Shown here one piece after another: positions 8,725-17,320 of a stretch of 64,000 nt of DNA. The number at the start of each line of letters is the position of its first letter. Position 1 is the first letter of the stretch. The position numbers and the translations under genes are program-made. The notes under the pieces were generated by a model. That model ran no database searches. It saw only the letters and a program-made list of their open reading frames with translations, and was not told the DNA's origin. The stretch is from NCBI GenBank assembly GCA_003457135.1, contig DMSQ01000075.1, positions 53,672-117,671 on the forward strand. Reading direction: 5' to 3'. This DNA comes from Prolixibacteraceae bacterium. Its GTDB lineage: Bacteria > Bacteroidota > Bacteroidia > Bacteroidales > Prolixibacteraceae.

Positions 8725-10333
8725 TCTGATAATTCTTGCCGGAAATTCGCTTACTGCCCAGAACACTAAAAACAACAATGCCACTATTCCACCAATAGTG
8801 GTTGTACTTTCGGTTGATCAGATGCGTACCGATTATCTGTCGCGGTTCTGGAATAAATTTCAGGAAGGTGGATTTAAACGATTGGTAAACGAGGGGGCCG
8901 TTTTCTCAAATGCCCAACTCGATTTGCATGTTCAGAAAATATCAACCGGAACGGCAACCCTTTTCACAGGTGTTTATCCGGCAACACATGGAATTGTGAA
9001 CGACAGTTGGTATGACCGGTTGAAAAAAAAGGAAATCAACTGCATTGACGATGATTATTTCATCACGGTTGGAAGCGATTCGAAGGAAGGCGAGCGTTCA
9101 GCGGCCAAATTGCTCTCGCCAACTATTGGCGACCTCATCAAAATCAATACCCGCAACAAATCGAAAGTATTCAGTGTGGCCATGAACGATGTCAGTGCAG
9201 TGCTCTCGGCCGGACATGCTGCCAACGGGGCATATTGGTTCGACACCCAGAACGGGAACATGATCTCGAGTTCGTATTATGTTGATATTTTTCCGGAATG
9301 GGTGCGCCAGTTCAACGAAAAACAATTTGCCAAAACATATACCCAACGCGACTGGACGACCCTTTTGCCTGTTAAAAGCTACGAGGAAAGCCTGGCCGAT
9401 GATTATATTCTTGAAAAAGGGTATTACGACAAATGGAACACTTTTCCGTACGATCTGAAAAAAATTAAAGATAAAGCCGGAAACTTTAAATTCCTGAAAA
9501 CGACACCTTACGGGAATACTATGGTGAAAGATTTTGCGGTCAATCTGATCCATGCTGAAAAGCTTGGTACCGACGAGTATCCTGATTTTCTGACGGTCAC
9601 CTTTACCTCAATGGACTATGAAAACAGTTCCTTTGGTCCTGCATCGGTCGAAATGGAAGACATCTATCTGCGACTTGATCAGGACATTGCTTTGTTATTG
9701 GGTTTTCTTGATAAATCATTGGGTAAAGGAAACTCATTGGTGGTGCTCACTTCAGGTTGCTCATCGGTTTATCCGGTTGAATATCTGAAAGAAGAATTCA
9801 ACATGCCAGTTGGTACTTTCTCTCCCGAAAGCGCCATTGCACTGCTAAAGTCCTTCCTGAATATTACTTATGGACAGGGCGACTGGATTGAGGTTGCCGG
9901 CGACCAGCAACTCTATTTCGACCGCGACCTGCTCGAAAAGAAGAACATTCAACTTGAGGATATCCAGACCAAAACAGCCAATTTTATCAATCAGTTTGAA
10001 GGGGTAAAAATCGCCTTACCTTCCGTATCTTTTGAGCAGGGCGATTATACCAAAGGACAGCTTGCAGTAATTGCCAATTCATACAATTTCAAACGATCGG
10101 GCGATGTGTTGTACCAGCTCGAAGACGGATGGCAACCGGTGTATAAATATCAGCGCACCATTTATAACGACAATGCGAACATTCCGTTTATTATGCATGG
10201 AAATTCAGTAAAAAACACGCACATCAGAGGCCAGATTAAAGGCGAAGATATGTTGCCTACCATTTTAGAGATTTTAAAAATACCTATTCCCGATTATTGT
10301 GCCGGAAAAATTCTGGAAGAAGTTTTGTGGTAA
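8690..10333 (+). CDS. alkaline phosphatase-superfamily protein with degraded metal site
   Basis: 547 residues with a signal peptide (cleaved near LTAQ, residue 24). It follows the PafA-type alkaline phosphatase fold: VVLSVDQMRTDYLSRFW with metal-binding D43, GTATLFTGVYPATHGI around residue 87, and RLDQDIALLLGFLDKSLGKGN. However, the usual D-x-x-x-H of the second site reads DYENSS, and the ADHG motif of active enzymes reads SGCS in LVVLTSGCSSV, so at least three metal ligands appear lost. The His-bearing segment near the C terminus is also not seen. It is probably secreted and may have lost phosphatase activity. Its start region is duplicated at 7333-7375. Confidence 0.8.
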   Translation: MIKLNILSVSIFLIILAGNSLTAQNTKNNNATIPPIVVVLSVDQMRTDYLSRFWNKFQEGGFKRLVNEGAVFSNAQLDLHVQKISTGTATLFTGVYPATHGIVNDSWYDRLKKKEINCIDDDYFITVGSDSKEGERSAAKLLSPTIGDLIKINTRNKSKVFSVAMNDVSAVLSAGHAANGAYWFDTQNGNMISSSYYVDIFPEWVRQFNEKQFAKTYTQRDWTTLLPVKSYEESLADDYILEKGYYDKWNTFPYDLKKIKDKAGNFKFLKTTPYGNTMVKDFAVNLIHAEKLGTDEYPDFLTVTFTSMDYENSSFGPASVEMEDIYLRLDQDIALLLGFLDKSLGKGNSLVVLTSGCSSVYPVEYLKEEFNMPVGTFSPESAIALLKSFLNITYGQGDWIEVAGDQQLYFDRDLLEKKNIQLEDIQTKTANFINQFEGVKIALPSVSFEQGDYTKGQLAVIANSYNFKRSGDVLYQLEDGWQPVYKYQRTIYNDNANIPFIMHGNSVKNTHIRGQIKGEDMLPTILEILKIPIPDYCAGKILEEVLW

Positions 10334-10359
10334 AAAAAATAATCATTTTTAAAATCTGC

Positions 10360-10367
10360 TATCTTTG
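10360..10367 (+). promoter_or_regulatory. -7 box before the SUI1-type gene
   Basis: TATCTTTG fits TAnnTTTG and lies 19 nt before the ATG at 10387. No good -33 box is visible at the right distance. Confidence 0.4.
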
Positions 10368-10386
10368 ACCGCAAATTTCAGGAAAA

Positions 10387-10731
10387 ATGGCTAACGACTG
10401 GAAAGAAAGGCTGGGGATGGTTTACTCTACAAATCCTGATTTCCGATTCGAAAGTACTGCCGGGGATGAATCGGAAACGCTGCCACCAAACAGGCAGGAT
10501 TTGCATGTTCAGCTCGACAAAAAGCAACGTAACGGTAAAAAAGCAACGCTAATTACTGGTTTTATTGGTACCGACGACGATTTAAAAGCATTAGCTAAAA
10601 AATTGAAGACCAAATGTGGAGTTGGCGGTTCGTCCAAAGATGGAGAAATCCTGATTCAGGGTGATTTTTGTAACAAAGTAATTGAAATTCTGAAAAGCGA
10701 AAATTACCAGGTCAAACGTTCAGGGGGTTAG
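10387..10731 (+). CDS. SUI1/eIF1-like translation factor (YciH family)
   Basis: 114 residues. The C-terminal about 80 residues match the SUI1 fold: KKQRNGKKATLITGFIGTDDD, then KLKTKCGVGGSSKDGEILIQGD, the conserved basic loop and GVGG segment of YciH/eIF1. Bacterial YciH is thought to influence start-codon fidelity on the 30S subunit, though it is not essential. The N-terminal about 30 residues are less conserved. The gene stands alone with its own -7 box. Confidence 0.9.
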   Translation: MANDWKERLGMVYSTNPDFRFESTAGDESETLPPNRQDLHVQLDKKQRNGKKATLITGFIGTDDDLKALAKKLKTKCGVGGSSKDGEILIQGDFCNKVIEILKSENYQVKRSGG

Positions 10732-10779
10732 AAGATAAAAAGAACAACTTTCATTTACGCTCAATAAACTGTTTCGAGT

Positions 10780-11487
10780 ATGCTAAAACAAGTAAAAACC
10801 ATTGGAATGATTGGGGGAATTGCCCCGGCATCAACTGTTGATTACTACCAGCGAATCATTTCCCGTTTTCAGGAACGCACCGGACAACGTGAATATCCGT
10901 CCATCATCATCAACAGTATTAATATGACGCATATGTTGAGCCTGATTTCGAACGATCAACTGGATGAATTGGTTGATTATCTGTCAGAAGAAATATTCGT
11001 TCTTGAAAAAGCCGGGGCCAAAGTGATTTTTATGGCTTCAAATACACCGCACCTGGTTTACGAAGCTTTGGAAAAACGTGTAAAGACCAAGATGGTCAGC
11101 ATTGTTGATTCTACCATTGCCTATGCACAATCCAAGGGTTATTGCAGACTGGGATTATTTGGTACCATCTCGACCATGGAAGGAGAGTTTTTTCAGGACG
11201 GATTTGAATCATCGGGAATGGAAATTATTACCCCCATGCCCGACGAGCGAAAATACATACATAAAATATACATGGAAGAACTTGTCCGGGGCCGTTTCCT
11301 TCCTGAATCGAAAAGCCGGTTGTTGTCTATAGCCAACCGGATGTATAATGAAGGCCAGATAGATAGCCTGATTCTTGGTGGAACTGAGCTGCCACTGTTG
11401 CTGAAAACCAGCGATATGGAAGACATTGAATTGCTTAATACCACCAAAATTCATGTTGAGCGTATTCTGGATGCCGCGATTGGCTAA
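10780..11487 (+). CDS. aspartate/glutamate racemase-family protein lacking catalytic Cys
   Basis: 235 residues with the family opening GMIGGIAPASTVDYYQRI. Racemases of this family use two cysteines in a CNTxH segment and a GCTE segment. Here they read ASNTPHLVYEALE (Ser in place of Cys) and LGGTELPLLL (Gly in place of Cys). Homologues with one Cys replaced act as epimerases; losing both is unusual and makes racemisation unlikely. The rest of the fold is intact, so a binding or other catalytic role is possible. Confidence 0.85.
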   Translation: MLKQVKTIGMIGGIAPASTVDYYQRIISRFQERTGQREYPSIIINSINMTHMLSLISNDQLDELVDYLSEEIFVLEKAGAKVIFMASNTPHLVYEALEKRVKTKMVSIVDSTIAYAQSKGYCRLGLFGTISTMEGEFFQDGFESSGMEIITPMPDERKYIHKIYMEELVRGRFLPESKSRLLSIANRMYNEGQIDSLILGGTELPLLLKTSDMEDIELLNTTKIHVERILDAAIG

Positions 11488-11508
11488 TTCGGGTCAACAG
11501 ATTTGTGA

Positions 11509-11979
11509 TCAGCTTTGATGCAGCTTACGGATCAGCCCCGCACAGGCATCTTCCAGAATATCTAAAACCAATCCGAAATCCGCGTCGCTGCCATAATACG
11601 GATCAGGTACTGAATCGTATTTATCGGTAAAACAAAAATCAGTCATCAGGAAAATTTTCTTCCGGTCAGTTTTATTTCGGGCCATTGTTTTCAAATCGCG
11701 TACGTTTTGGCTGTCCATGCCAATGATATTGTCAAAACTGTCGAAATCAACCTTCGGATTAAAAGGCCTTGAAATGCTGGTCAGTTGGTACCCCCTTTTC
11801 TTTGCAAACAGTCTCATCCTGTAATCGGCAGGTTCGCCCGCATGATAGGCCGCAGTACCAGCCGAATCGCACTGTAACTCGCTTCCGAGTCCATTCTTCT
11901 CAATCAAAGTATTAAAAACTGCTTCCGCACTGGGACTCCTGCAAATATTGCCCAGACATACAAACAATACTTTTATCAT
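11509..11979 (-). CDS. low-molecular-weight protein tyrosine phosphatase
   Basis: 156 residues from the ATG at 11979, which places the P-loop at the proper N-terminal position (CLGNICRS, C8 to R14). The general-acid Asp is in VPDPYYG near residue 120. LMW-PTPs remove phosphate from tyrosine kinases and polysaccharide export proteins, or act on arginine phosphate. The longer frame upstream to 12066 lacks family similarity and is rejected as the start. It stands alone, between the racemase-like gene and the restriction-modification pair. Confidence 0.92.
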   Translation of the reverse strand: MIKVLFVCLGNICRSPSAEAVFNTLIEKNGLGSELQCDSAGTAAYHAGEPADYRMRLFAKKRGYQLTSISRPFNPKVDFDSFDNIIGMDSQNVRDLKTMARNKTDRKKIFLMTDFCFTDKYDSVPDPYYGSDADFGLVLDILEDACAGLIRKLHQS

Positions 11980-12094
11980 TGAATGGGAATTTTTCAGGAA
12001 ACAAAAGTAGAGGAATTTAATCATGACTCCATTTGCCCTGAACGAAAAATTGGAGTAATATTGCAATAAATAGATCTAATATTATATTACTTAA

Positions 12095-12715
12095 ATGAGT
12101 TGGAAAGAATATATACCTGAAGACTTACAAGACCTTTATGAAGTACATGATTTTAAACATGCTTCAACAATTCTAGCTAAGGATTTTCCTATTGAGTTTG
12201 AAGAAATTTGTACTGCGTTGAGAAGTTTCCGTTTTTCCATGAAAGATATTTTAGCTTCTGGAGGAAACGAGAGTCAAATACCTAAATTATTTTCTGATAT
12301 TCTACGTCCAATGGGGTGGAATGAAAAAAATTTAGAGGCAAAACTCGAAGTATTCGAGATTAAAGGAAAATCAAGAGAATTAAAAAGTTCAATCAGCCAT
12401 GGTTCTCATTTAGTTGACTACTTAAAACATCGTGTAGCATTTGATCTCGAATGGAATAGTAAAGATCAGACGTTTGACAGAGATTTATATGCTTTTAGAG
12501 CCTTTTTTGAATACAATGCAATTAGCGTCGGTGTCCTTGTAACGAGAAGTAATGAGTTGGATCCACTTTTTAAAGAATTAGGAATAAATCATAAATATGG
12601 TGCAAGCACGACTCATATGGGAAAATTGCTTCCAAGGCTTGAAGCAGGTCGGAATGGAGGGTGTCCGGTTTTAGTTTTTGGAATAAAAACAAAATTAATG
12701 ACAAATAATGAATAA
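12095..12715 (+). CDS. BglII/BstYI-family type II restriction endonuclease
   Basis: 206 residues. The central part holds the BglII/BstYI-type nuclease core: LVDYLKHRVAFDLEWNSKDQ, with candidate metal-binding acidic residues (D-x-E-W), followed by FDRDLYAFRAFFE, and the C-terminal GASTTHMGKLLPRLEAGRNG segment. Known members cut around GATC (AGATCT or RGATCY); the recognition site here is inferred only. The gene overlaps the methyltransferase by 8 bp. The region is visibly more AT-rich than its neighbours, fitting horizontal transfer. Confidence 0.88.
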   Translation: MSWKEYIPEDLQDLYEVHDFKHASTILAKDFPIEFEEICTALRSFRFSMKDILASGGNESQIPKLFSDILRPMGWNEKNLEAKLEVFEIKGKSRELKSSISHGSHLVDYLKHRVAFDLEWNSKDQTFDRDLYAFRAFFEYNAISVGVLVTRSNELDPLFKELGINHKYGASTTHMGKLLPRLEAGRNGGCPVLVFGIKTKLMTNNE

Positions 12716-13436
12716 AATTATTTCTGTTGCAGATGATTTTAAAGTGCGCTTAGTTGGGAAGAAATTTGCGACCATTCTTGCCGATCCACCTTGGCAATTT
12801 CAAAATAGAACTGGGAAAATGGCTCCAGAACACAAGAGGTTATCAAGATACACAACGTTATCACTTGATGAAATAAAAAGCATTCCAGTTAAAGATTTTG
12901 CAACGGATTCTGCTAATTTGTATTTATGGGTTCCTAATGCCTTGCTAAAAGAAGGATTAGAAGTCATGGCCGCATGGGGATTTACATATAAAACAAACTT
13001 GATTTGGTATAAAATAAGAAAAGACGGAGGACCAGATAGACGGGGTGTTGGCTTCTATTTTAGAAATGTAACTGAAATAATCCTATTTGGAACACGAGGG
13101 AAAAACGCGAGAACTCTCGATCCTGGAAGATCTCAGGAAAATATGATTGTAAAACAGAAAAGAGAACATAGTAGAAAACCTGATGAGCAATATGAATTGA
13201 TAGAATCATGTAGTAAGGGTCCATTTCTTGAAATGTTCGCCAGAGGATCAAGACCCGGATGGGAGTGTTGGGGAAATCAGGCAGAAGATTATTTTCCTGA
13301 GTGGGAAACGTATAAAAATCACTCGCAAAATCAAAATGAACAATTAATAGCTGCAAAAAAAATCTTCAAGAATGCAGAAATAGCAGAACAACTCGTATTG
13401 TTGGAAAACTCAGCCAATTATTTTTGTTCAGACTAA
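12708..13436 (+). CDS. MT-A70 family adenine-N6 DNA methyltransferase
   Basis: 242 residues. The catalytic motif IV is DPPW at residues 26-29 (LADPPWQF), and the order of motifs fits MT-A70 enzymes, with EMFARGSRPGWECWGNQ near residue 180. It overlaps the endonuclease gene by 8 bp, so the two are co-translated as a type II restriction-modification system; this enzyme should protect the host at the endonuclease's site. It ends before a convergent LuxR-type gene. The AT-rich composition suggests recent acquisition. Confidence 0.9.
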   Translation: MNKIISVADDFKVRLVGKKFATILADPPWQFQNRTGKMAPEHKRLSRYTTLSLDEIKSIPVKDFATDSANLYLWVPNALLKEGLEVMAAWGFTYKTNLIWYKIRKDGGPDRRGVGFYFRNVTEIILFGTRGKNARTLDPGRSQENMIVKQKREHSRKPDEQYELIESCSKGPFLEMFARGSRPGWECWGNQAEDYFPEWETYKNHSQNQNEQLIAAKKIFKNAEIAEQLVLLENSANYFCSD

Positions 13437-13477
13437 TAATCCAATGATTTTCAATATTACTGATCATCTTTAAGGTT

Positions 13478-14260
13478 TTACAGCCAATGATTATTTAAAC
13501 AAACATGGATCAGTTCGGTGATATTGTGTGTTGAAGTTTTGTCCATGCAGTGGCGCTTATGATTTTTAACGGTATGAATGCTCAGGTTCAGTTCTTCTGC
13601 TATCATTTTGCTGCTCAGCCCTTCATGGCAAAGCCTGATAATCTCTATCTCCCGTTGCGTTAAAAGTGAGTTGTTATACCTTCCATACTCTTTGGTAAAA
13701 ACTTTCTGATAACCCTGATCCGGAGTGTACTGGAAAATAGTCAGTACAATAGTTTCATCAGTTTTGATATCAGTTATTTCAAAAAATACCTTCAGGTTCA
13801 GAACCGGCAACAACTGATCTTCGGGAAAGACTATGGAACCCTCATGCATAAACTGGGTAATGCTCCCATCCTTCCGGATATACCGGTGATTGAAAACAAA
13901 CCGGTAATCCGGAAAATCCCAGGACGATACCGAATCAAAAAACTTCATCAGATCCGGAAAAGCTTCCTCGCACCAAAGCATCCTATCCTCAGCATGAAAA
14001 TGAAGTTCATGGAAATCAAGACTTTCCTGCAGGCGGCCATTCTTAAAACAAACACTATGCTTTTGGCAATTTCCGTGGGTACACGAGAACTGCCTTCCTG
14101 AATAATCAATCAGACAAATGTCAAAAAATGGATTTGGGTTATTGACGGGCAATTCACGGACTCTTCTTTTCCTGTTTGGAAAAGTTTTTCTGTCATCAGT
14201 ATGGTCATTGATCACACCATGATCCAAGTCTGAAAAAGTCAGGGTTTTATTTTTACCCAT
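13478..14260 (-). CDS. LuxR-type HTH transcriptional regulator
   Basis: 260 residues. The C-terminal about 60 residues are a LuxR/GerE helix-turn-helix (LTQREIEIIRLCHEGLSSKM, then LSIHTVKNHKRHCMDK). The N-terminal about 190 residues look PAS-like (FFDSVSSWDFPDYRFVFNH, RKDGSITQFMHEGSIVFP), typical of cytoplasmic Bacteroidota regulators that sense a small ligand. No receiver Asp pattern is seen. It is transcribed away from the protease cluster and lies directly beside copy 1 of the shared promoter element (14501-14520), which carries a CACG-CGTG-like dyad, so it is a candidate regulator of that element; this is inference. Confidence 0.85.
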   Translation of the reverse strand: MGKNKTLTFSDLDHGVINDHTDDRKTFPNRKRRVRELPVNNPNPFFDICLIDYSGRQFSCTHGNCQKHSVCFKNGRLQESLDFHELHFHAEDRMLWCEEAFPDLMKFFDSVSSWDFPDYRFVFNHRYIRKDGSITQFMHEGSIVFPEDQLLPVLNLKVFFEITDIKTDETIVLTIFQYTPDQGYQKVFTKEYGRYNNSLLTQREIEIIRLCHEGLSSKMIAEELNLSIHTVKNHKRHCMDKTSTHNITELIHVCLNNHWL

Positions 14261-14500
14261 ATTTATGAAATGCTTTAACTAATCCTAAAAAAACTATAGA
14301 ATGCAATCCGAACCGTTTACATCTATTAATCCTTAAAATACGGTATAAGTAACCCTAAATTCCACAAGAATTGATTTTCATGCTGAAAATAAATTCCAGT
14401 CCACTACAATTTGGCATTCCGGATTCAAATATTTATAGCCAATACTCGTCTGGTTTGCCCGTCTGAAATTCTGATAGCCCTGAAATCTGCTGCCCGTTAT

Positions 14501-14549
14501 ATGACACTTTCGTGCTATTGCGCCAGAGTACATTAAGGACGTAACTTTA
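14501..14549 (+). promoter_or_regulatory. shared promoter element, copy 1
   Basis: ATGACACTTTCGTGCTATTG (14501-14520) differs by one base from copies at 35078 and 40138. Its last bases (TATTG) act as a -33 box, and TAACTTTA at 14542-14549 is the -7 box after 21 nt. It precedes the C1 protease cluster with a leader of about 90 nt. The CACT-TT-CGTG dyad is imperfect here and perfect in the other copies. Confidence 0.7.
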
Positions 14550-14645
14550 TACGAAGCTGAAGAACAATTATTTACCAATTGAAATTCAGTACAGGACTTA
14601 TTCGTCAGTATATTTTTTAGAATAACTTTTTAAAAGGAGGTAATT

Positions 14646-15569
14646 ATGGGAATATTTATGCGCAGGAGATTAGCCATGGGCTGGTTGCCTGATTATCCCG
14701 ATTTCAGGGACATGACTGTTGAGAATGATACTATATCTGATCGTCTGAAAAAATTGGGACAAGAAGATTCAGTAAAACAAATGCTTGAGAAAACAGGCTT
14801 TGAAAAACAGAACAAGGCTTCTTTACCTGCATCAGTTAAGCTAACCAGTTGGTTTTCGCCTGTCGAAGATCAGGGTGATCTGGGATCATGCACGGCCAAT
14901 GCCGGAGTTGGACTGGTTGAGTATTTCGAACGCCGGGCGTTTGGAAAGCATACCGATGCTTCAAGGCTCTTCCTTTATAAAACGACCCGAAACCTTATGC
15001 ACGAATCTGGTGATAACGGAGCTTTTCTTCGCAGTACAATGGGCGCAATGGTACTTTTTGGTATTCCGCCTGAAGAATACTGGCCTTATAATATTGCTGA
15101 TTTTGACATTGAACCTTCGGCCTTCTGTTATGCTTTTGCCCAAAATTATCAATCAATCAGCTATTACAGGCTCGACCCACCCGGTATAAAGGCATCAGAT
15201 TTGCTTACCCAAATCAAAAACACTTTAGCAGTAGGACTCCCATCCATGTTCGGATTTACAGTTTACAGTTCAATTAATCAGGCTTCCGATTCGGGAGGAA
15301 AAATCCCTTATCCGGTTAAAGGAGATAAAATTTTGGGGGGTCACGCGATTATCGCAGCCGGATATGACGATAAAATGAAAATTAAAAATAATGCGGTGGG
15401 GGCAAAAGAAACCGTCGGGGCATTGCTAATCCGGAACTCCTGGGGTACAGACTGGGGCGACAATGGTTACGGCTGGCTTCCGTATGAATATGTATTAAAA
15501 GGTCTTGCCGAAGACTGGTGGTCGGTGATCAAAAATGAGTGGATCAATACCGGGAATTTTATGCCCTGA
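14646..15569 (+). CDS. papain-like C1 family cysteine protease
   Basis: 307 residues. Catalytic residues are visible: oxyanion Q76 and nucleophile C82 in VEDQGDLGSCTANA, H233 in LGGHAIIAAGYD, and N264 in IRNSWGTDWGDNGYG. The N terminus has the GWLPDYPDFRD motif of prokaryotic C1 proteins and a short propeptide-like region, but no signal peptide. A strong Shine-Dalgarno sequence (AAAAGGAGGT, 14632-14641) precedes the ATG, which is rare in this phylum. It is the first gene after shared promoter copy 1 and probably leads an operon of membrane and protease genes. Confidence 0.9.
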   Translation: MGIFMRRRLAMGWLPDYPDFRDMTVENDTISDRLKKLGQEDSVKQMLEKTGFEKQNKASLPASVKLTSWFSPVEDQGDLGSCTANAGVGLVEYFERRAFGKHTDASRLFLYKTTRNLMHESGDNGAFLRSTMGAMVLFGIPPEEYWPYNIADFDIEPSAFCYAFAQNYQSISYYRLDPPGIKASDLLTQIKNTLAVGLPSMFGFTVYSSINQASDSGGKIPYPVKGDKILGGHAIIAAGYDDKMKIKNNAVGAKETVGALLIRNSWGTDWGDNGYGWLPYEYVLKGLAEDWWSVIKNEWINTGNFMP

Positions 15570-15620
15570 TTGAGAGAAGCTGATTGAATAAGTTGACCAT
15601 ACAAAAAAACGAACTGAAAA

Positions 15621-16070
15621 ATGGATTATAAGACAAGTCCCCGAACAAGAAAGGAGATTATTATTGATGACCTGACAACTTTCAAAGAATGGACAAATTC
15701 ATTACGAAAGATTCAATTCGATAATGAACTGAGAACTTACATCTTTAACCTGTCAGAATTTTCACCTGACGAGAACCAGAAGATAAGCGATCAGGTAAAT
15801 GGTTTTCACAACGCATGCGGTTGTGAAACCGGAAGCATTTTTATGAACCTGACTTTAGTAATAATGGTGGCTGGTTATTTTATTTCCGGAGGAAAAATTA
15901 CGGCCATTACATTGCATGAGATTGTATGGTGTGCCGGCATTACACTTTTTGCAGCTTTAACCGGAAAAGGAATAGGCTTATTTCGCGCCCGCCGGAAGCT
16001 CATTAATCTTTCGCGTCATTTACATGAAAGATTAAATATCAATACTTTGAAACAAATAAGATCATATTAA
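15621..16070 (+). CDS. small membrane protein, function unknown
   Basis: 149 residues with two membrane helices (about 72-92 and 98-120) and charged ends. The N-terminal about 70 residues are soluble and helical; NGFHNACGCETGS just before the first helix has two closely spaced cysteines. No family is recognised. It lies 51 bp after the C1 protease and 21 bp before the metzincin-like gene, so it is probably co-transcribed and may anchor or help that cluster. Confidence 0.7.
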   Translation: MDYKTSPRTRKEIIIDDLTTFKEWTNSLRKIQFDNELRTYIFNLSEFSPDENQKISDQVNGFHNACGCETGSIFMNLTLVIMVAGYFISGGKITAITLHEIVWCAGITLFAALTGKGIGLFRARRKLINLSRHLHERLNINTLKQIRSY

Positions 16071-16091
16071 CTAATCAAAAAAACATACAAT

Positions 16092-17051
16092 ATGGGACGA
16101 GTATGTCGTGAAGTTCAGGAATGGATTGAAGAACAAGTTGAACAACCAATTGAGGAATGGGAAAACAGGCAGGAAAGGCGATGCCGCGAACAAGATTGCA
16201 ACTGGTGGTGTCTTTGTTGCAATAAATGGTTTTGCTGGCTGGTATGGGTTCTTGTCAAAGTAATCCGATGGGTAATAGTAACTGTTGGCAAATGGGTGAC
16301 ACGAATTGTTTGTGAGGTTGTTAATGTCATTCTGGATGTTATTGGCTTTATTGTCAATTTAGTACTGAGCATTCCCATAATTGGAGGTATTCTGCGGACC
16401 ATATTGAATTGGGTAACAGAAATCATTTGGCGCATAGTAGGGCTGATTGACTTTTTAGGATCCCTGTTAGGTATCCGTCCACGCAAAAAAATGTACTTTG
16501 GAGTGGTTGTCCCTTCGGTGGGGGGAGTGCAGATAGTACCCGATGTTGATATTATGAGGCAGGTAAATTCAGCAATTACATTTTATGATACTACCTGTAA
16601 CATCAATCTGATTTTTACAGGGATCTGTAAAACAGGAATTACCCCACCAGCAGCAGGATTGTCTGTAGGTTGCGATGCAGGTGGATTTTTTAATGACTGG
16701 TGGCTTGCTGGCTCTTATTTTGAAATAGCATCCGCTACCTGTAAGTTCACCGATAGTTTCAGGCGTGTTATTGGTTTGGGAGCCGAAATATTAGTGTTCA
16801 TCGTGCAGGATGTCACACCTGTTAATACAAATGGATGCAGTTTTACGTCAACGCACAATTATGTGGTCATAGAAGCAAAACCCACCGACCAGGCTTTTGT
16901 TGCAGCTCACGAAATGGGCCATGCCTGTTGGTTGACTCATGATTCAGACACCAATAACCTGATGAACGGATCCACTCCTGTTGCAAATCCGGTTCTTACC
17001 AGTTTGCAGATTTCGGTAGTTCGCTGGAGCAAACATTGTGTTTATATCTAA
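16092..17051 (+). CDS. metzincin-like zinc metalloprotease with hydrophobic N-terminal region
   Basis: 319 residues. The zinc site HEMGHACWLTH has the metzincin HExxHxxxxxH pattern (H273, H277, H283), followed by the NNLM element found after it in secreted bacterial relatives. The usual Gly at the sixth position is replaced by Cys. The N-terminal about 130 residues are odd: a Trp/Cys-rich stretch (EQDCNWWCLCCNKWFCW) followed by several amphipathic or membrane helices. No signal peptide is seen. It could be a membrane-inserted or pore-forming protease; the protease call is firm, the localisation is not. Confidence 0.8.
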   Translation: MGRVCREVQEWIEEQVEQPIEEWENRQERRCREQDCNWWCLCCNKWFCWLVWVLVKVIRWVIVTVGKWVTRIVCEVVNVILDVIGFIVNLVLSIPIIGGILRTILNWVTEIIWRIVGLIDFLGSLLGIRPRKKMYFGVVVPSVGGVQIVPDVDIMRQVNSAITFYDTTCNINLIFTGICKTGITPPAAGLSVGCDAGGFFNDWWLAGSYFEIASATCKFTDSFRRVIGLGAEILVFIVQDVTPVNTNGCSFTSTHNYVVIEAKPTDQAFVAAHEMGHACWLTHDSDTNNLMNGSTPVANPVLTSLQISVVRWSKHCVYI

Positions 17052-17062
17052 ACTAACTCAAA

Positions 17063-17212
17063 ATGGAAAATACAGATAAGAATCGGATGACCAGAAATGG
17101 ACAGGATATAAAAAACTCCTGCAATGTGAATTCTACTTTCAATTTTAGTGTTGGTGCGGTAGCAATCGCCTTGGCTGTATTGATTGGATACCTTTTATTC
17201 CATTTCTTATAA
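17063..17212 (+). CDS. 49-residue single-pass membrane protein
   Basis: A small open frame starting 12 bp after the metzincin-like gene. The first 27 residues are polar; the last 20 (SVGAVAIALAVLIGYLLFHF) form one membrane helix. It ends in TAA at 17210-17212. Position and spacing within the cluster support it as a real gene; function is unknown. Confidence 0.6.
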   Translation: MENTDKNRMTRNGQDIKNSCNVNSTFNFSVGAVAIALAVLIGYLLFHFL

Positions 17213-17273
17213 TGGATTGATGTGATTTTCATTTTAAATGAGAACATAAAAAAAACAATAACAACGGAAGCAA

Positions 17274-17299
17274 CCGAAAATCCGAAAAAAGAGTAGGCG
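17274..17299 (+). promoter_or_regulatory. leader motif shared with 35162-35188
   Basis: CCGAAAATCCG, 6 variable bases, then GAGTAGGCG, 21 nt before the ATG at 17321. The same two blocks with 7 bases between them precede the gene at 35204. It could be a common 5' leader element or a remnant of shared ancestry. Confidence 0.5.
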
Positions 17300-17320
17300 A
17301 AACACAAAAACACGAGAATT

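Noticed and set aside
9098..9553. Long open frame on the minus strand inside the phosphatase-like gene
   Set aside because: It mirrors the codon pattern of the sense gene and encodes no recognisable protein; other antisense frames in the window look the same.
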